A stretch of 9,042 bases of DNA from an uncultured Bacteroidales bacterium (GTDB lineage Bacteria; Bacteroidota; Bacteroidia; Bacteroidales; Muribaculaceae), in contig CAMWUH010000068.1 of NCBI GenBank assembly GCA_947177325.1, forward strand, positions 1 to 9,042, in the 5' to 3' direction. The notes below the pieces were generated by a model. That model was given only the letters and a program-made list of their open reading frames with translations, did no database searches and was not told the DNA's origin. Shown here piece after piece: positions 6,242 to 9,042 of this stretch. Each line of letters opens with the position of its first letter. Position 1 is the first letter of the stretch. The translations under genes were made by a program, and so were the position numbers.

Positions 6242-6427
6242 TCACACGGGATGCCAAAAAGCGACTGCAAAGTTACAACATTCCCTCCACATATACAACT
6301 CTTTCCTATACCATTTTTGACATTTGTAATAGTTTTGTACGGTTTTTGGCAAAAAAGCCTCAAACATAGAGAGGTCGTCGCGGCGTATGCCGTAGTGAAC
6401 GAATTTTTGGTCTAATCTTTTTGCCAT
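6242..6427 (-). CDS. Small ORF after res, possibly the truncated last gene of the restriction locus
   Basis: An ORF of 61 codons whose ATG is 3 nt after the stop of the type III-like res gene, so it could be translationally coupled. The first 26 or so residues look like a real soluble protein (MAKRLDQKFVHYGIRRDDL, then SMFEAF). From about residue 28 the sequence becomes rich in K, Y, W and C and runs through the rplY promoter, which suggests read-out into intergenic DNA. The N-terminus reminds me of short proteins annotated as DNA-modification-system-associated small proteins, which I recall as having a YGIR...D pattern and a C-terminal helical part that is missing here; this is memory, not a search. 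It may be a truncated remnant or a short coupled peptide. It could also be chance. Confidence 0.4.
   Translation of the reverse strand: MAKRLDQKFVHYGIRRDDLSMFEAFLPKTVQNYYKCQKWYRKELYMWRECCNFAVAFWHPV
6268..6298 (-). promoter_or_regulatory. Bacteroidetes-type promoter for the rplY-pth-S4 operon
   Basis: Read on the - strand, TTG at 6298-6296 and TAACTTTG at 6275-6268 are separated by 20 nt, an excellent match to the -33/-7 consensus (TTG, 19-21 nt, TAnnTTTG). Transcription would start near 6262, giving a leader of about 75 nt before the rplY ATG. It is embedded in the 3' part of a small ORF downstream of the restriction gene. Confidence 0.75.
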
Positions 6428-6430
6428 AGG

Positions 6431-8821
6431 TTAGATATATTGTTGAGGGTCGAAAATACGCCAGTCAGATGTATCAGATGTGCCAAGTATAAGGTCCAGA
6501 GGTTCTGGCGAATAAACCCAGTTGCCGAAATCATCTTTTATAATAATGCCACCGTGCAGTCGTTTTGCTTTATTTTCGGGGAGTTGAAGATATCTCAATA
6601 AGGCATTGTGCTTACGCGGGGCTTCAGAATCGCTATTTTCAGTTTTGGTGTCAAAAAGGAAAACATCTCCATTTTTCATACGGATAATGAAATCAACGTA
6701 GAAAAGGGCTTTTTCGCCTAAAGAATCTGTGTAGCCTATTGCATAATGTGCCTTGCCTTTGTCTCCGTTTTTGTACCACCAGTCAATCGCGTTACTGTTT
6801 TTATCAAGGAAATCCGCAAAGTCATGTTCGGGAGCGGAAGCATTAGGTCCACTATACTCCATAAATGGGAGCAATGCGTGATACTTAATATCAGAACGCT
6901 CTGTATGATTTTCTAAGGTATAAGCACGTTCAAATGGAATTACCCAGTCGTAATGCTTAAAAGCACGGAGTTTCGCAACCGCCTGACGCTGGCGTAGTAA
7001 TTCTATATATTTTTGAATAGACTTAGCAATAACTCTTTCAAACTTTTGCTTGTTGCGATGCTCATTATCATTTGATAGAATCATCTTCATTGCATTATAC
7101 TCGGACACATCAAAGAGCTCTTTCATAACTTCTTTGAGGGCACCTCCAAGAGTTTTAACGCTGCGTTGCTCGAAGTCATTACCGAGCAGACGCTTACAGA
7201 AAGCAAGATACATAGCCGTGAGGTCTGCAACATTGTTGACGTACGTTGCTTTACTCTCGACGATTCTAATCCCGACCTCGCCGGTCATATCGAGGTCTTT
7301 TACGATGTCAGTACTTACGTTCTTGACATCGAAATTTATACAATGCTGATTGATAGCGACCTGACGGTTTCGGTATGTTTCGCTTGTTATATCTACATCT
7401 TCGTACGAAGAATCCACATCACCGAAAAGCATATCCTCAGTAAAGAGCGATAACTGACCGTTCTCTAATCCCCACTCGGAGATAAACGTGTCTTTAAGAA
7501 TTTTCTTAAAGTCCGTGCCGAGGCGGTTGCGGTCGGTTGAAAGTCGCTCACTATACTCAGAGTCAAGCACGATGTTATTGATACCCTCCCGACGTTTAGT
7601 CATTATATTAGAAGCGAGATAATCCATATCTTCCTTGACGATTTCGATTATATCTTTAGAAAGGTTAGTGTAAACGTAACCTTGATTCAGGCGTTGGTCG
7701 GTATAGTATTTTTGCTCCGGCATTCGTAGAATACGCCCGACAGTCTGAGCCGAGAATTGGAAACTCTCAATCTTTCGGAAGATGAGAAGAACGGCTGCGC
7801 GAGGACAATCCCAACCGAGAGCGATAGCCTGTTTGAAAAGCAGTACCTCGGTCGGGTCGTTGGGTCGGTCTATCATATCGAGGTTGTCGGTCTTTTCTCC
7901 CGACAGCCAAATAGCGAGTTTGCCATTAGCGGTGTTCACCCGGAAGGCATCGAGCGTTGCTATAATCTCGTCCTTAACTTTCGTTTCGTCAGCGGTGAGG
8001 GTTTCACTTGTGTCGTTTGGTAACTGAATAAGCAAAAGCGGATTGATGTCAACGCCAAGATCCTTATAGGCTTTTGCGAGTTCATCGCGCTTTTGCATAG
8101 CGAGCCAAATCAGGTGCCGATTGAGTGAGCCGTGAGGGTCTTTAAAGTCGAGAGCCGGATTAAGGACGATATTCTCCTTAATCATTTCTTCTTCAATAAC
8201 CTTTTCTCGCGGCACGTTTACTTGCTGCTCGCCGTTGGTCTGCGGAGTAGCCGACACGCGTATTTCAACCTTGGGCTGAATAGTGGCGAGCACCTTTTCA
8301 GACTTTTTGGCGTTCTTACCGCCAAACATGTGTTCCTCGTCGATCACAAGCACGATAGGTATGCCGTTATCGTCTTGTGTGCGGCGAGTAATATCATATA
8401 GCGAAGCCGAGTTTTCGGTATCGCGTACCATCAAATTCTTATCTTTGTTGATACTCTCCCAGTTCACAAAGAGAATCTCGCCCGGCTTGATATAGCCGTC
8501 GGCGGAGTGGTCGAGTTCATCGTATATGACAGGACGCAGAGCGCAATTCTCGGTAAAATAATTCTTCATCTTGAAGTAGCTCTGCTCATGCAGTTTGTTT
8601 GGAGCAATCCAAATATAGGCTACTTCAGTGAACGGTGCATCGGGACGCTCGGAGAGTTCCTGATTGAGCCGCATAAGCATTTCCGATGCCATAACGGTCT
8701 TGCCGGAGCCAGTGGGCGACTTGAAAACGAGGGTGTGGCGGCTGCCACGCAAACCGAGTAAGTCGATGGTTTTGTTTACCAATTCATCGACGGCTTTCTG
8801 TTGATAGCGTATTTGTTTCAT
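6431..8821 (-). CDS. Type III-like restriction enzyme Res subunit (SF2 helicase plus PD-(D/E)XK nuclease)
   Basis: A cytosolic 796-aa ATP-dependent restriction subunit, which would cut unmodified foreign DNA together with a methyltransferase. N-terminal SF2 helicase: RYQQKAV (5-11), Walker A SPTGSGKT (35-42), motif II DEEH (161-164), motif III SAT (190-192), motif V GWDCPRA (336-342), and motif VI QTVGRILRMP (359-368). The C-terminal nuclease has FYVDFIIR (707-714) followed by FDTK (723-726), the D...(D/E)XK spacing of type III Res proteins, so both activities appear intact. It is somewhat shorter than the 900-1000 aa of classical type III Res. Its ATG overlaps the upstream stop as ATGA, preceded by a strong AAAGGAGG 6 nt away. 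A small ORF follows after 3 nt. Partner specificity cannot be read here. Confidence 0.9.
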   Translation of the reverse strand: MKQIRYQQKAVDELVNKTIDLLGLRGSRHTLVFKSPTGSGKTVMASEMLMRLNQELSERPDAPFTEVAYIWIAPNKLHEQSYFKMKNYFTENCALRPVIYDELDHSADGYIKPGEILFVNWESINKDKNLMVRDTENSASLYDITRRTQDDNGIPIVLVIDEEHMFGGKNAKKSEKVLATIQPKVEIRVSATPQTNGEQQVNVPREKVIEEEMIKENIVLNPALDFKDPHGSLNRHLIWLAMQKRDELAKAYKDLGVDINPLLLIQLPNDTSETLTADETKVKDEIIATLDAFRVNTANGKLAIWLSGEKTDNLDMIDRPNDPTEVLLFKQAIALGWDCPRAAVLLIFRKIESFQFSAQTVGRILRMPEQKYYTDQRLNQGYVYTNLSKDIIEIVKEDMDYLASNIMTKRREGINNIVLDSEYSERLSTDRNRLGTDFKKILKDTFISEWGLENGQLSLFTEDMLFGDVDSSYEDVDITSETYRNRQVAINQHCINFDVKNVSTDIVKDLDMTGEVGIRIVESKATYVNNVADLTAMYLAFCKRLLGNDFEQRSVKTLGGALKEVMKELFDVSEYNAMKMILSNDNEHRNKQKFERVIAKSIQKYIELLRQRQAVAKLRAFKHYDWVIPFERAYTLENHTERSDIKYHALLPFMEYSGPNASAPEHDFADFLDKNSNAIDWWYKNGDKGKAHYAIGYTDSLGEKALFYVDFIIRMKNGDVFLFDTKTENSDSEAPRKHNALLRYLQLPENKAKRLHGGIIIKDDFGNWVYSPEPLDLILGTSDTSDWRIFDPQQYI

Positions 8822-9042
8822 TCGTCGCCTCCTTTCTCTGTATCGTCAGTGCCGAAGTCAAGTGTTGCTTGAGTTTCGGCGGCTTCGTGTTCTTTGTCTT
8901 GCAAAGCGATTTCATCGGTGGCAACAATTTCTTCCACAAGATCATCTACGAGGAATTTTGGCTTGCGCTTCGGCAGCACTTTTTGATAAGCGTCGTAGAT
9001 GGCTTGGGGAAGGGCGCAGAGCGTTACGCGGTTTGCCACTTC
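8818..9042 (-). CDS. C-terminal end of a gene coupled to res (probably the Mod methyltransferase), partial
   Basis: Only the last 74 residues are visible; the frame is open to the window edge, so the gene begins outside. The visible part has a basic segment LPKRKPKFLVDDLVEE and then a long acidic tail (many D, E, T, Q). No methyltransferase motif (DPPY, FxGxG) falls inside the window. The assignment as modification subunit rests on position: it ends in an ATGA overlap with the res start, as in mod-res operons. Another upstream component of a defence locus is possible. An in-frame GTG at 9039 is not a convincing start, because the reading frame continues beyond it. The gene's last codons contain the Shine-Dalgarno of res. 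Confidence 0.5.
   Translation of the reverse strand, partial: EVANRVTLCALPQAIYDAYQKVLPKRKPKFLVDDLVEEIVATDEIALQDKEHEAAETQATLDFGTDDTEKGGDE
8822..8835 (-). promoter_or_regulatory. Strong Shine-Dalgarno for res
   Basis: On the - strand, AAAGGAGG at 8835-8828 is followed by six bases and the ATG at 8821. This is a near-perfect match to the 16S 3' end at ideal spacing. No housekeeping start in this window has anything like it, and Bacteroidetes rarely use such sites. It fixes the start of the res gene. Confidence 0.75.

Noticed and set aside
6224..6415. 63-codon ORF on the + strand between rplY and res
   Set aside because: Runs against the rplY promoter and has no recognisable protein pattern or promoter; the opposite-strand ORF is more protein-like at its start.
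7757..8023. ORFs on the + strand inside res
   Set aside because: They lie within helicase coding sequence with complete motifs on the - strand and are not expected to be translated.
1..9042. CRISPR arrays, tRNA or rRNA genes, insertion sequences
   Set aside because: No regularly spaced repeats, cloverleaf-like sequences, transposase genes or long terminal inverted repeats were seen.

Overview
The window looks like the chromosome of a Bacteroidales bacterium, tentatively a Muribaculaceae-like gut lineage. The reasons are the gene order DUF1599 - DoxX/BT_3928-type membrane protein - tpiA - SPOR protein - folE, which I recall as a typical Bacteroidales arrangement, promoters that fit the Bacteroidetes consensus (-33 TTTG/TTG, about 20 nt, -7 TAnnTTTG), and the near absence of Shine-Dalgarno sequences upstream of the housekeeping genes. 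The genus cannot be fixed from the sequence alone.

Region 1 (1-4364, + strand) starts with a good consensus promoter (25-57) and a leader of about 220 nt that can fold into several nested helices and has mutually exclusive pairings. It then runs through five co-directional genes: a two-repeat DUF1599 protein, a DoxX-like inner-membrane protein with a periplasmic domain resembling a thioredoxin fold without CxxC, triosephosphate isomerase, an exported SPOR-domain protein and GTP cyclohydrolase I. A second promoter-like element overlaps the stop codon of the DoxX gene, and a 12-bp perfect hairpin separates tpiA from the SPOR gene. tpiA may therefore be expressed more strongly than its neighbours.

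A 14-bp perfect hairpin flanked by A and T runs (4387-4427) terminates transcription from both sides. Region 2 (4448-6298, - strand) is a translation/RNA-quality operon driven by a near-ideal promoter at 6298-6268: rplY (ribosomal protein L25/CTC type), pth (peptidyl-tRNA hydrolase) and an Hsp15-like S4 RNA-binding protein with a very acidic repeat-built tail.

Region 3 (6242-9042, - strand) is a defence locus that ends directly against the rplY promoter. It holds the C-terminal end of an upstream gene (probably the modification methyltransferase, but its catalytic part is outside the window), a type III-like restriction helicase-nuclease coupled to it by an ATGA overlap behind a strong Shine-Dalgarno, and a small ORF 3 nt after the nuclease gene. 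The end of that ORF runs into the rplY promoter. This looks like the edge of an inserted restriction-modification island whose last gene was cut or re-ended at the junction.
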